A stretch of DNA of 64,000 nt from Sindora glabra (GCA_020226215.1 CM035226.1:93768895-93832894), one strand, 5' to 3'; counted from the stretch's first letter, positions 36,420 to 49,743 are shown. Program-made: numbers and translations. Notes: generated by a model from the letters alone, not told the origin.

Positions 36420-36806
36420 ATCATCATAATTTAATTCATAAGATAAATTAGAATAAATGAGTAGCCGTTCTTTGAACAAATATTGTAAGGTGGTAATACC
36501 TTCCCTACATGTAACCTACTCCAAATTTGGACTCTGAGAATACAAATCATTTTCAATGTTCCAATTATACCATAAAAAAAGATTGATAGTGGCTCTATTT
36601 TCTTTTTATTCACACTACATCATCACATTTTCGAGAAGGTACAAAACTCACTTGCCTTTCATGGATTGTGCCGTGGGGCACATCACAACAATGGCCTATA
36701 TTTCCAACAATCAGTTGGTTAGTGGCCTAGGCCTGCACGATGCACCACAATTGTATTATTTCAACATTCGATTTTCAATCATTATGCTATTGGAACATAA
36801 AAAAAA
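36420..36806. other. Mixed-composition stretch flanking the CACTA element
   Basis: Short unsupported frames on both strands. One plus-strand frame (36556-36897) runs on into the CACTA end and is therefore not an ancestral gene. 'aataccttccctacatgtaa' near 36497 looks like repetitive DNA but could not be assigned. Confidence 0.3.
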
Positions 36807-36809
36807 TTT

Positions 36810-38037
36810 CACTACAAGAAATAATGATAACACTGTTGATACTTTTTGCAATGACAAAAATTTGGTCATTAGTGATGCATTGCTAGATTTTTACTAATGA
36901 CAAAGTCATCAGTGATACATTAAAAATCCATAGGCACAAATTTTATGGGTGGAAAAAATTTTAGTAAGAAAAAAAATACCCTTCAATGACGATAATTGTT
37001 ATCACTAAAAACTAGGACTTTTAACAACGACAAATGTCATCACTAAAGACTCAATTTTCCCACTCTATATTTCAAGATAGTTTTAGTGATAACATTTGTC
37101 ACCGCTAAAAGTCCAAACTTTTAATGACGACATTCATCTATAAATACTCCAAATGCCATTTAACTCTTACTTCACATAGAGAAGAGGGATAGCAACAAAA
37201 GAGAGAAGATGAGTGTTAGTTTTATTATTTTTATAATATATTATTTTTTATTTATATAATTTTTATAATGAATTTTTATTTATATACTTTTGTAATATGA
37301 TCATGAATTCATCTCTAACTTGCTTAAAATATCTTCAGCTCTCATTTTCGATAAAGAACAAAATTATTTGAGCAGTGGAGATTGTGGAAAATTGTTGGAA
37401 CTGATTGAATGGCCAACATGCCTTCTCTATTTGCATTTGCACCTACACTTTAATTAGTTTTCTCTTTCAAATTAACCCAACTTTCTAACAAAAAAATGAG
37501 GGAAACCAAGAATGAGGTACATATGCATCTACAAATGAATGTCATGCTGGGTTGTTGACATTCATCTAAAATTGTAAAGTGATATAAAATATATATTAAT
37601 AAAAATAAATATATAAATTAAAATAATTTATAACTTATTAAATTAATTTTTTAATAAATTAATATGTGAAATATTTTTAAAAAGTAATTTATAAATTATT
37701 GATTAATTTAATAAATTATAAATTAATTTAAATTTTGTTTGAACTTGTCATTGCTAAAAGTTCAATTTTCAATGATGACTTTGTCCTTGCTAAAAGTCAT
37801 ATTTTTAGCAACGACTCTATCATCATTAAAAAGTAAAATTAAAAAATTTTGAATTTTGAAAATTCTTTTGCGACAATTTTGTCGTCTTAGAAACTTGAGT
37901 TTTTACTGACAACAATAATATGGTTGGTGTTGGTCCCTTCAACAATGAATTTTTGCTGACACATTTTCATTCAGCGATGATTGAAAAATCTACCTCGATT
38001 AAAAATGTGGTTGCTGGAAACCTTTTTCCTTATAGTG
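36810..38037. mobile_element. Non-autonomous CACTA (En/Spm) element, 1228 bp
   Basis: Begins CACTACAAGAAATAA at 36810 and ends TTTTTCCTTATAGTG at 38037. The ends are imperfect inverted repeats (CACTAyAAGrAA). The 3-base flanks are ttt (36807-36809) and ttt (38038-38040), the expected target duplication size for CACTA elements. Subterminal regions carry many short repeats in both orientations of the kind 'acgacaaatgtcatcac' and 'tagtgataacatttgtcac' (36840-37140 and 37740-38000). There is no transposase or TNPA-like frame inside, so it would depend on an autonomous relative. Confidence 0.85.
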
Positions 38038-38040
38038 TTT

Positions 38041-38640
38041 CTGCTATTGCATTGATCTCTAATCTTGTTTTTGAGGTTCCTTCAAGTTGACATCGGTCCC
38101 AACTTGCTACCAACCGATTCAAATATGTGATCAGGCCACGGCCAGGTTTGATTACGGGTGTTTATATCACATTGTTTTGTTGTTGCATAGTTTTATTGGA
38201 GAAATTTAATTGTGGAAATTCAATCAAATCATTTAGGTTTCAAGAAAGATTTTTTTGTCACAAAACTATACTTATAAGAATGAGAGTACCTGCAAAATGA
38301 AAATAAATTGAGACCTTCTGCTAGTTCTAAATGTTTCAATTTAAACATAACTAAAAATGTCATAATTACTTAAAATAATTACATGACATTATATTTTAAT
38401 TTATTATCATTATAAAATTTAATATTATGATTCATCTATCCCACTTTTATATATTATAAATACATATACTTTTAATGAAGTTAAACACAATTAAATTTAG
38501 AAATACTGTAAGGCCATTATATGGAAATAAAGAGGACGATGATGTAAATTATAGAAATTGGTGTTTTTGAGTGTTGTTGATGATGATTGTGCTTTCTGCA
38601 CAATATATGCTCATCAAGAGCAAGTTGAATCATGATACTA
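38041..38640. other. AT-rich spacer
   Basis: No feature recognised. Confidence 0.4.
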
Positions 38641-38725
38641 CCGCATTGTCTCACTCCTTTTCCTCACGTTGCACATTTCATTGCAATCCACACAAAAATT
38701 ATGAATAGTGTTGCATAGATTATTG

Positions 38726-38973
38726 CTAAGGATGGGAAAGAAGTTTGTCATTTTTTCCTGACCGCGTAACATTTTTGCGAAGCTTGTCTATGGATTTGCA
38801 AATCATAAACATTACATTTTGCCTGCGGAATCCATTCCATGCAGCATGAAAACCTATGTCCGGATTGTTCTTGGAAGGCTTACAAGGAATGTGTGCAAAA
38901 CTCTCGGGCAAAGAACTACCATTGATAATGCATTGAGGTTTGAGCTATCTACAAGTTTCTCATACAAGAATTC
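38726..38973 (-). pseudogene. Gene-like fragment beside solo LTR, unknown
   Basis: The minus strand has a 61-codon open stretch (38726-38911) with balanced composition (PESFAHIPCKPSKNNPDIGF, HAAWNGFRR). Other frames are also open for tens of codons. The family is not recognised. The solo LTR inserted at 38974 adjoins it. Confidence 0.25.
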
Positions 38974-40526
38974 TATCACGACCCAAATTTCAAATTGGAA
39001 ATCATGACTAGCGTGAATATATTATAATCCTATGATATATCCACAAGTCTTTTCAAATTTTATTTCATTTCTAATCAAATACAATAATACTAATAAACTG
39101 ATATATATATATATATATGATTAGTCATATTTACAAATCAAAATGAAAGTACTGTCTCATAATTCATACAAACATCAGAAAGTACTCCGTTACTAAAATA
39201 CTTTACTCTAAACATCTAGCAGTTGAAATTACATAGTATACCAGTTATCACATATGATCTGGGGATCCACCTGTAAAGAAATTTAAAACAACAACAGAAT
39301 GAGTATTTTAAATACTCAGTGAGCCTATTTACTTTCCAATTTCTAAAATGATATTATAAAAAATTTACCGTTCTTCTCATGAATATTTAACTAACAATAA
39401 TTATTTATCAATATTCTCTAACTTTATCAATTTAACTGAATTCAAATCTAACTTACAACTAATGTATAATATGCGAGTGAGAATGGTGGAGAGGTATATG
39501 TTCCACCTTGTACCTCCCATTTCAGCCTTATCCCTCACGTCCCAGCCTTATCCCTCCCTCCAATATAATGCCTCCCACACGAATAAAATCTGCTCTTTTT
39601 ATAAAGCCACCCCTTTGAGGGGTTAAGGTATGGTTAGTATACCTTCCACCAAAATTTTCCTATAACTCAAATATAATAATATTTTATAATTTTGAAGAAA
39701 TCCATAGTTTCCTACGCATAAGCATAAAATAATTATATATGCAATTTCAATCATAAATTATTTATTTATCACATTCAACAATTAAATTTGCAATTATATT
39801 GCTAATTCTTTTATTTACAACACTACTAATAATATTAAATGAAAATTTTAAAACTACAATCCTCAATTCATAATTTCTCTAATTTTTCTAAACAAAATCT
39901 ACAATCCACAATTCATAATTTCTTTAATTTTTCTAAACAAAATCTAAGCCTAATTGAAATTATTTAAATTTAAACATAATTACTATAAATTATTGCATAA
40001 AATTAAATTAAAAATTAAGTAAATAGAACTCACATCAATTCTCTCAAAAATATCTCTAAATTCATAACCTTTTTTTTCCCTCTTTTTTTCTTTTCTATCT
40101 CTTCTTTCTCTCTCTTGCTGCCTCTTTTCTTCTTCTGGTCATGTGGCCTCCTGTTCCCCCCTCCCCCTTATTTATAATGGATGAATGGCGTGTCACCGCC
40201 ATTCCCCATTAAAATAACATTTTTTTAAATCTCATTTTTATTTTTCAATTTTGCCTCTCATCTTTTCTAAAATTTACATATTTGTTCTCATAAATTATTT
40301 TTTAATTTTGCCCTTCCACTTTATAAAAATTTACATTTTTGCCAATATAATTCCTTTTCGATTTTGCCCTTTTCTTTTTAAAAAATTCGAAATTTATCCA
40401 AATATTTTCTAGAAAATATTTATTTACTTTCTTTTAAAAATTTACATTACAACACATTTGTAATATTTTTATATTTTTATCTAATAATTTTATTTATTTA
40501 ATAATTCAAAATATTTAACTATTACA
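38974..40526 (-). mobile_element. Solo LTR, 1553 bp, TSD AATTC
   Basis: The plus strand runs from TATCACGACCC to ACTATTACA. On the minus strand it starts TGTAATAGTT and ends GGGTCGTGATA, close to the GGGTCGTGACA end common in plant gypsy LTRs (final G of the TG/CA pair mutated). It is flanked by identical 5-bp sequences AATTC at 38969-38973 and 40527-40531. A minus-strand TATA box (tataaata, 40169-40176) lies between a C-rich block and a purine-rich leader, as in an LTR promoter. No primer site, coding region or second copy adjoins it, so it is a product of LTR-LTR recombination. Confidence 0.8.
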
Positions 40527-40531
40527 AATTC

Positions 40532-41601
40532 ATACCTATGAGTTTTTGTGAATTAATTTGCATTGACATTAATGGATTATAAATATAATTTATTATTAAT
40601 AATAGGCTTTTATCTAAATAATTGTTTATGTAATTCATCTTACCATTGATAACATCTTTTAATAATTGATTATATAATACACCCATTTAGATAATATGTA
40701 ATTACTTTTAGAATTAAACTACTGAATAAACAATAAAAAGAAATATAGGAATAATTTTTTTGCTCATTATATTGTTATATTGAGAGCAATGAAAGCAAAG
40801 ACAAGAAAAGTGAGCTTAAATATGAATACAAAACTTAGTATTTTTCTTTTATAATTTTCATTAAAATAAAAAAAATTTGAATAATTTTTAGTTTTATGAG
40901 TATTATTGCCGATAATTTAATTATGAAAAATTTTAAAAATACAATTAAGCATATTTAAAAGAATTATAATTAATTATTAATATAGAATTGATTAATGAAA
41001 ATTTTAATCGCTATATGGGATAAAATAGTTAGAGCCGATTTTAAGGAAATTGGTTGCCCGATAAAAAACAAGAGTCCAACTAATTGTGTATTCGAACAAA
41101 CCAAAATTTTAATGGGCCTTCCCGCTCTTCTTCCTATTATCTCAATCCTACTTCCAGCGACAGCGACCCACTGACCATATTGTAATAGTAAATCATGAGA
41201 TGAGTCCTTGGCTTACATCGTTGAAAGGTAATTTCTTATCAACTAATATTAATTTAAGGAGAGAATTGATGTGATCTATCTTTTAAAGACCAATTTTTAA
41301 TGTAAAAATTAAATGAAACAAACCTTCAAATGAAATCTAATGTAACCCTTCCTTTTTTTAGGACTAATTTTGTCATTTGCTCTTTTTTTATTTCTTTCTT
41401 TTTTTTCTAAAAATCATGCAAGCTTGTAAGCCCAATTCGTGATTTCTGATTTTGTATATTTATTTTGTGGCTTGTGCTAAGTGATAGATTATATCAAGTT
41501 TTTAATGGATAAAATTAATAATTTCATCTATGAAATTATAAAATGCTAGTAAATGGTCTCTAAATTATATAAATTTATAATTTTATCTATGAATAATGAT
41601 C
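40532..41601. other. Spacer between two solo LTRs
   Basis: No gene recognised. A slightly GC-richer piece near 41120-41220 is too short to interpret. Confidence 0.4.
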
Positions 41602-41606
41602 TGTAT

Positions 41607-41921
41607 TGTTGGATCATGGTTCGGGTCGCCCAAATAGGTCCATAACCCGATCCATACCCTGACCCAATAAACGCCTATAAATAGCAGATGAAGGAAGTAA
41701 ATGGGTTGGTCAGAAATCATTTTCCTCATAACTTCTTAAAATTCTCTCTCTTTTTCTCTGCATACAAAAGGAAGATTTAGTTCGTGAACAAGTTGTTTTT
41801 CTGAAGTGATTAACATTCGACCAGTAAAAACAAATACAAGATCCTGAATATTTTCGCTGCGTAGTTTCAGAATTTGGTATGTATGAATCCGATCTAATAT
41901 TCCTCTAATATTTTTCTAACA
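41607..41921 (+). mobile_element. Solo LTR, 315 bp, TSD TGTAT
   Basis: Runs from TGTTGGATCATGG to TTTTTCTAACA and is flanked by identical TGTAT at 41602-41606 and 41922-41926. A good TATA box (cctataaatagc, about 41674-41685) is followed by a T/C-rich leader, the standard layout of a small copia LTR on the plus strand. No primer site follows it. Confidence 0.85.
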
Positions 41922-42099
41922 TGTATAAATAATTTTCATTTTTGAATTACTATAATAGAGAGACAAAATTATCCACATATATAATTATCCAAAAATGAAA
42001 TTATAATTTTATATAATTTAATGAGAATTTTGTTAGCAATTTATAATTTGAAGACAAAATTGTATATTTTATCTTTCAATAATTTGAAGCTTCAAGTTT

Positions 42100-43750
42100 G
42101 AAGTGTCAATCTCCTCTTTCTTTATTTAATCTCCCAATATAATTTATATTTCTTAGTTTTCTTACCGAAAGTTTTGCCCTTGCCCGACAATTTGATACAG
42201 CTCTTCGGATTACAAGATGGACCAGTCCATATCAAACCGTACCCGGCAGGCGTAATGTACTATCTTTTATGGTATATTATAATGTACTATCTTTTATAAC
42301 TTTCACTTTCCTTGCTTAAGTTTCCAAAATTATATAAGGAGTGATAATTGAGGATTAAATTAAAATATATAATTAACTAATATGTAATTTTATTATTTTA
42401 CTCAAGGCTAATTTAATGTCAAGTTTTTTATAATTAAAAGATATTTTCAAAAAGATATGTCTACCCAAATTTTTGTATAAAATATTTTTCTCTCTTAAAA
42501 AATTATCTATGAAAAATAATATGGTAAGTCAACATACAATAATGTTATAATTAATAGTGAAAAGATTCATAAAAATAAAATATTATGAATTGACCTAATA
42601 TGATTCTTATTTAACAATGTCAACAATAACCTAATTTATATTCACCCTAAAGCCAATATGTATGGGTCTCATAATTCTTAGATTTAATTATTATTATTAA
42701 TAATTAAAAAAGAAAATTTATATTTTTATTAAAAAAATTTCACAATTATAATAAGTATTTTTTATATGATGGATACCTTTCAAAAAATGTCAATAATATT
42801 TTTTATTTAAATGAAATAATAATGATGAAATACTAAAAATATAATATAAATATAAATATAAATTAAAGATTAGAATAGGATCCAAATAGTAAATTAAGTA
42901 AATAAATTTTTAAATCCTCTCAATTCGGAGAAATACAAAATATTGAAAAGCAAAATGCTTTGAAGGGATAGTCATAAGGTCTTATTTCCTTCCCCTCGTT
43001 AAGTATAACTTCCAAATAAAGAAAATAATTTTACATAACCTTATAATTCAATCACTAATTTATGATTAAATTAATTTTTAATTGAAAATACAATTATATG
43101 TACATATTTATTAAAAATATTAATTATATGTATATACATATATACGTACACGTACTGTAGTAATAATATTTATAATAACAGGTCATGAAAAATTAAAAAA
43201 GTAATACAACATAAGTTAATTAAGGATATAAAAAATATGCAATAAAATACAAGTGATAAATAATTTATATTAAAAATATTAAAAAATTAATACATATTTA
43301 ATTGATTTGAAATTGTCAATGTAATTATACCACAATTTTTGTGCAATTGTAAAATTTTTATTTTTTTCATTAAAAAATATATAAAAATTCTAAAGAACCA
43401 GTTCCTCAATCTAGTACACTGGTTTTATTGGATTCACCTTTGTTTTGGCTGGTTTACACGAATCCACAGATATTTTCAATCCAACACTCCTAACGAGACC
43501 AATGCATTAGCCAGTTCACCAGTCCAACTACTTAATCCAATCCAATTATTAAAATTATGTTTTCACCATACATAATACAATTTTAGGAGAAAAGTTTTCA
43601 GTTATCATCTACTATTATCTATACAGTACATTCTCATAAAATTTTAAATGTCGACACAACTCAATGAATTTTCTAATCATCTAATAAAGATTTGTTTTTC
43701 AATTTTCACATGTTATTGTGAACTACCACTCCCTTCAGATAAATGATATA
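42100..43750. other. AT-rich spacer with a small duplication
   Basis: 'aatgtactatcttttat' occurs twice in tandem at about 42253-42297. Just before it, one frame reads QLFGLQDGPVHIKPYPAGVM (about 42198-42258), protein-like but too short to assign. Nothing else is recognised. Confidence 0.35.
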
Positions 43751-43756
43751 TTTTCT

Positions 43757-44095
43757 AGGGAAATACTTGCATATGACCTTAATTTGAGGTGGCATACATG
43801 TAATCAATTATAAATTTTATGAGATTTTTTTCATAAAATTTATAACATTTTATATGAAGTGTGCAATTTTTTCATAATAATACAAGTTATGAAAATATAA
43901 CTATTTATATAAAATTTACAATTTTTTTTATAAAATCTTGTAACTTCTTTCATAGATTTTGTTACATGAAACAATGATGGTTGTAGCACAAAAATTTTAG
44001 AAGTTATTACAAATTTTTATGAAAAATTTCGTAAAATCCGCGAAATTACATGTCTACTACCTCAACTTGAGGTAATAAGGTAGAACTTTTGATCA
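43757..44095. mobile_element. Possible MITE, about 340 bp
   Basis: The left edge 'ttgaggtggcatacatgtaat' (about 43780-43800) and the right edge 'attacatgtctactacctcaa' (about 44045-44065) are inverted, with further inverted words (ttgaggt, aaggt) outside them. The inside is AT-rich with several self-complementary stretches (ataaaatttata). Target duplications could not be fixed. Confidence 0.45.
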
Positions 44096-46176
44096 AGTTC
44101 TATCATGAAATTAAAATTATGCAATCATCTTTGACACAATAAACTAATTATAATTAATAACATTAAGGTTTTCTAAAATCAAAATTCAAAACTTCACAAT
44201 AGAATTTTGAATTAATATAAATATTGAAATATATTATCATTAATTTAGTAGGCATTATATTTAATCTCACACGCACGTAGTGTGATTTTATACAATTAAT
44301 TTGTTCAACATTGTAGTCTCACCCTCATGTGGTAGGATTTGATGCAATTATATTTTATTGCTAAATTATGCAATCATTCAAGCTTTTGGTACAATTTGTT
44401 TATTGTAATTAATAAAATTAATATTAAATCAGAATTCAAAAATTCAAAAGATAGCACTTAATCAATTACACATTAATTTAAATTTGGGTCTAAATTTGAA
44501 ATTGATAGGTATTTTTCACAATTGAAAAAATTTTATTACCAAATTAAAGTGCAATTATTTAAGTTTTTGATACAAATAATTGATTACGGAATCAAAATTT
44601 CAAAGGAAGATGTTTAATCAAATCTAAAGGAATTTAAATCAAATTTAGTCCTTATTATTTTAAATTGGTACATATTCTCTGCAATCTCAACTACTCCATT
44701 ATCTTTGTTATTTTTCAAAAGCATGTTAATTACATATTACAAGAGAAACAATCTCAGAATTATTATTTTGGAAACATTCTCAAAACGATTAATCATCAAA
44801 ATAAAATGCAATCTCTGGAGACATTTTTCACTATTTCGATTGCTATTTTAAAATTGTCAATGATCATAACAATACATAAGAAACAATCTCCATATATGAG
44901 TTTTGAAATTAAATTATTTATTTATGATTAAGATAATTATACTTTTATGAATCAGTAGACTACTTTGATCTTTTTGCTCTTTTTTATTTAAATACTCAAT
45001 ACACTAAAGTGTATAGGGATTTCTATTCATGAGATAAAATTGAAAATTGATGTTCACAACTTCTAGTAATGCTTTTTAGAATATTGATCAATCTTCATGT
45101 TTATGCAATGATACAAGACTTACAATCTTCTGGGTAATCATCTATTAAAAACTAAGGTGATTTCTTGAAGTGTAATAAGTGATATTGTCTACATTATTAG
45201 AGTGTTTTTAATTTCATTAGATACAAGTCTATATATAAAATTTCAAAGGCATCAATTTTGATTATCAGTTTGCTTTGTCCTAACAGTAAACTGGAGTCAA
45301 GGTTAATTACTTTCTTATGTTAGTTTTTATCTTCCAAGACCAATCGTTAGTCATGGTTAGCTATATATTACATTATCAAGAGTCAAAAAATAAAAAAGAG
45401 GCTAAAAATATTAATATGTGATGGTAATGGTCAACTGACAAATACAACAACAAATATGGAATACACAGAGGAATTTAGAAATTTGTTATAATGTTAATCA
45501 TATAATTTCATTGTTATCAACATAAACAAGTATTACATATTTTTATGCATTACAAAGACACATAAGATTTTTATTCTAATGGAAAGAAAATGATGATGAG
45601 TTCATTTACATTAAACTTGTATATAAAATCTAGACAATATCATGAATTAGCTAAAACATAATTGACCATAAAAAATTATTTTTTCTTTGTTCTTATAGAT
45701 CTTGTAGCATGTTAACATCGAGTTCCTTTTTAAAATGAAGTTAATAAAAATTATTTTATCAATTTTTTTATGTTATCCAAATAATGCATTAATTAAAATA
45801 ATTCTAATAAGAAATTTTTTTATTTTATTCCGCCCGGGTACGGGCTCTCCGCCAGTAGAAATTTCAAGAAATAAACAAATATTTATTTGTATACCTGACA
45901 ATATCTAAAAATCAAGTTATTATTTGTGCGCTGTGAGTGTCCATCTTGTAACACGCCTTAATACTTGGTAGGTATAGTTGGATATATAAGTAATACTCCA
46001 ACTCTTTCTAACCCCCCAAAAAAAAAATCTTATTCTAATTCTTACACTTATTACATAATTTTGCTTTGATAAAATGTAGTTTTTTATGAATTTAACTGTT
46101 AAATTATATTGAGTAATCATAATATTAATTTTACCTATCAAATTAAAAAAGATTCAATCCAACAACAATAAATATA
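44096..46176. other. AT-rich spacer
   Basis: Contains only unsupported short frames. A small GC-rich island 'cgcccgggtacgggctctcc' near 45832 is unexplained. Confidence 0.4.
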
Positions 46177-47606
46177 GAATCATATACTTAAATTTTTCCA
46201 TGTTTAAAAAATATAATTTACGTCAATATATATTAGGTTATACTTAATGGATAACTAAATAATATGAATTAACAAAAAAAATCAGATATATATATAAATA
46301 ATATGGTAAGAATGACAAACCAATTAACACATACGCAAGGTACTAAATTTTAATTCACATAATGAAGAAAAGCTCTTAAGATAATACCAAATATCACTAT
46401 ATTATTAATAGTACTATCAAATGTATCCATAGAATGGTATTTGAAATTAATCCGTGCACTTTATGAAATTAATCTGAAAAACAGTTATTCACATTTGTAA
46501 GAACTATTGTAAGTTTAGCTGGTCTCAATTAATCCTACTTCATATTAAATATTATTAATTTTCACTATCTGTAGCACCACTCCAAAGTCTTTAGCTGTAA
46601 AGTGAATATTTAGACCCACTCCACAGTCTTTAGTCTTAAAGTGAACGACAATTTAATGTTTTTTCCCCTAACATGTGAGAATTATGATTTTGTCAACATC
46701 TGGCAAAAGAAGTCAGTGAAAAAATTTTTAAATAAACAACAGTGGCGACTTTTTGTACAAAGAAAGCTTCACAGATGCATGAACTAACAAACAAATTGAC
46801 TCTAATTAGACTTAGCAATATAAACCCATCTATCTAATTAAAATTTAACAAATTTGGTAACTTTTAAATATCCAACGTCACTAGCACTACTAATGATGCT
46901 ATATCTATATGAATAATATTTGAAATTGATATGCGAACTGTATAAAAATTTTATCTTAAAAGAAGTTACTCACTATTATAATATTATTGTAAGTTTAGAG
47001 GGTCTCAATTAATCCCACTTGGTATTAATTATTATTAATTTTCACTATTTGTAGTACCACTCCAACGTCTTTGACTGTAAAATGAATATTCAGACCCACT
47101 CCACAGTCTTTAGTCTTAAAGTGAACAACAATTTAATGCTTTTTCTCCCTGTCATGTGAGAATTTGATTTTGTCAACATTTGGCAAAAGAAATCGGTGAA
47201 AAAAATTTTAAATAACACAACTGGTGACTTTTAATTTTGTACAAAAAAAGGTCTCACAGATGCATGAACCAACTAACAAATTGACTCTAATTAGACTTAG
47301 CAATATAAACCCATCTATCTAATTAAAATTTCAAAATAAAATTGGTGACTTTTTGTACATCTTGAAGATCGGTTCAGTGAACATAGATTATAGAGGTGGG
47401 TACTAATTAATCTCCATATAATTAACAGACATCCTTATATCAATACTTTAATTTGCAAATTACAAACGCCCAGAAAAAGCCTTAGTGTTCCACGTCCCAA
47501 TGAAGCCTCTCGCTTTCTTGTTCTTTCCTCGTTGGTTCCTATACCTTCAACATGTCCTTCTTTCTTCTTTCAAGTTGTTGCTGCCGATGCAACCTAGCAG
47601 AACTGC
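46177..47606 (+). repeat. Segment repeated after the gap, copy 1
   Basis: Near-identical to 62565-64000, same orientation, 16.4 kb apart. The two differ by about ten 1-2 base indels, mostly in homopolymers, with no clear base substitution that I could find by eye. The second copy starts right after the 100-N gap and ends at the window edge, so its full length is unknown. Confidence 0.9.
46430..47360 (+). repeat. Tandem duplication, unit about 480 bp
   Basis: The order 'gtaagtttag.tggtctcaat', 'cactccacagtctttagtc', 'tttgtcaacat.tggcaaaag' and 'gcatgaac.aactaacaaatt' occurs from 46509 and again from 46989. The two units differ by base substitutions throughout and are therefore much older than the copy beside the gap, which carries both units. 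Confidence 0.85.
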
Positions 47607-47881
47607 CTCCGCGCGCATTTGGAAACCAAACCGATCATTGGTGGTGCTCAAATCTAAAGAATCCATTTCCAATGATCCATGTCATATTTTTGTATCCTGA
47701 AACAGTTCGACACACTTTTGTAACTGGCCAGGAATCGGGTGTAGCCACCGACACCATCAAAGAGTTACAAGCCTGGATCTATCTCATCTTGCGTTGCATG
47801 GATTTTTATCGCCTCACATTGGCAACCTCTCATGTAGAAATAAGCAATTTAATTGGATTAGTTAAAAAAACTATTGATTGA
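47485..47881 (+). other. Possible broken coding exon, hydrophobic start
   Basis: Two overlapping frames are open here (47485-47700 and 47552-47881). From an ATG at 47501 one reads MKPLAFLFFPRWFLYLQHVL, which resembles a signal peptide; the other continues with a Cys-bearing stretch (CCCRCNLAELPPRAF). Joining them would need a frame change. The family is not recognised. At 47960-48095 another scrap reads GVAPPHSKSSQKELYRVHWD, also unassigned. The first part is present in the copy at 63873-64000. Confidence 0.3.
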
Positions 47882-48099
47882 ATTAATTTTTTTTATTTAT
47901 TGACATATAAAATTAATTTGAGGATGCGAGCTACGTTAGACAAATCATCAATTCCATACCGGGTTTAATCAGTTGTTGGTGTAGCCCCACCCCATTCCAA
48001 AAGCAGTCAAAAAGAATTGTACCGTGTTCATTGGGATCACTTCGTTCGACCCTACAAAGAAAGTTCCGCACAAGTTGACTCTGACTACTGACTAGACTC

Positions 48100-49738
48100 A
48101 GAAATATAGTCTTTTTATCTTATTTTTTGTATATCTTGAAGATAATGGTTCAGGGAGCATAAACTATACCCCACAATGAGAAATTAAAAAGTTAAAAGAA
48201 ATCAAATAAAATAAAATAATGAAAAGTGGACGGAGTCTTGATTGATTAACTTGCACTATCAATGTTTAACTCCAGCGGTGTCATGCATGAGATAAAGTTT
48301 AAGTCACTCGGTGATCGGTAATGGACTAGTAGCGTGAGATTTGATAACATTATAGGTTCAAACTTCATATCTTTTTTAATTTGGCTGTCAACGCACCAAA
48401 AATATGAGATAAAGTTTTGGAGATTTTTGTTTAACTTATTCCCTGTTCTTTATTAGCTTTACATGAACGAGTTATAAAGTTTAGGTCAGGTTTTTTTTTT
48501 TTTTTTTAATCATATAAGTAGTTAAATTCAATGGTAGTGCTTAGTGTGGGATGGCCCCCAAAATTTTTTATGATTTCGTAGTAATATAATGTAATTATGT
48601 TAAAAAAATTTAATATTTGTTCTCTAATAATCGCCATAGACATTTAACATTAAATAATGTTGTTGTCAATAACTATATATGGCTATCTATAGCATATATG
48701 GTATAATACAATGATATATTATTTGAATAATATAATTACAAAATGATGACTGAACAAGTATGCAATTGGATCTTTAAAAACTTGGATCCTCTTGATCTTA
48801 AAGGGTATCTTGTAATATGAGATACTTACGTTTATAAATTAACACCAACTCCTCTTTCATTGGTGCGGAATCCAACAAGTATACTCGAGTTTTTGTTACA
48901 TTATATGGCTCCAAGAGGAATTTGACTTTTGTTCGTGGCAGGCGGCCGTCGTTTCGATCTGCCGCTCAACAGAGGTGAAAACAAACTAAATCGTTCATGA
49001 AAACATATGATTTGATTAGTTAAAGACTTGATTTTGCTTGATTAGTTAATTATGTAAACAAGACTTTGGTTAATATATTGTCTATATATTAAATAAGAAT
49101 AACTTATTTAATTTTTAACTTAATTGTTGAACTATTAAATTGATCTATTTAATAAATACATTAATCTAATCTAATATTTTTAAATTGACTGGTATAATTA
49201 CATCATAATCATCACTCTTTTATCATTTTGTCTTCTTCTTTACATCAATAATCAATTTTCTCAAAACTTTAAAGTTTGTGAGTATGATTAATTTATATTA
49301 TTACATCTTTTAGTCCTTTTTAATTTATATAATTATAATTATAGTTTATTATGTTGAGTTATTAAAAATCGTACAAAATTAGAGATAGAATTTTGTTAAT
49401 AACTTATTTATTTTTTAAATTTATTGTTCAATTTTAAATACCTATATACTCAAGTTTATTTATCAACAACTTATTTAGATTTTAATAGTTACACCTAATA
49501 TGTTAATTAGTTAAAGTAGACCAAAATTTTGGTTTGGAAATGGGTCACAAGCAAGGGTCAAGTCAAATTTTGAAATAAGTTTCATCTATTTATATTAAAA
49601 TCTAACTTGATTTAACTTATTTACATCCTACTTTTAAGCAACCATATCTATTTCTTCTAGATAAGTTTATTTTATGTGGCCATTCATTTTCTGGGACAAC
49701 AAACATGAGAAAGTAAGATTATTTTCCTATAAAATGTA
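48100..49738. other. Spacer upstream of the complete copia element
   Basis: Contains a T-run of about 20 at 48489-48509 and a short GC-rich piece near 48940-48975. No gene recognised. Confidence 0.4.
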
Positions 49739-49743
49739 TAGAT

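Noticed and set aside
36556..36897. 113-codon frame
   Set aside because: It crosses the left end of the CACTA element, so it cannot be an ancestral gene.
48290..48390. Possible tRNA-derived SINE
   Set aside because: There is a B-box-like ggttcaaactt followed by a T-rich tail, but no convincing A box and no target duplication.
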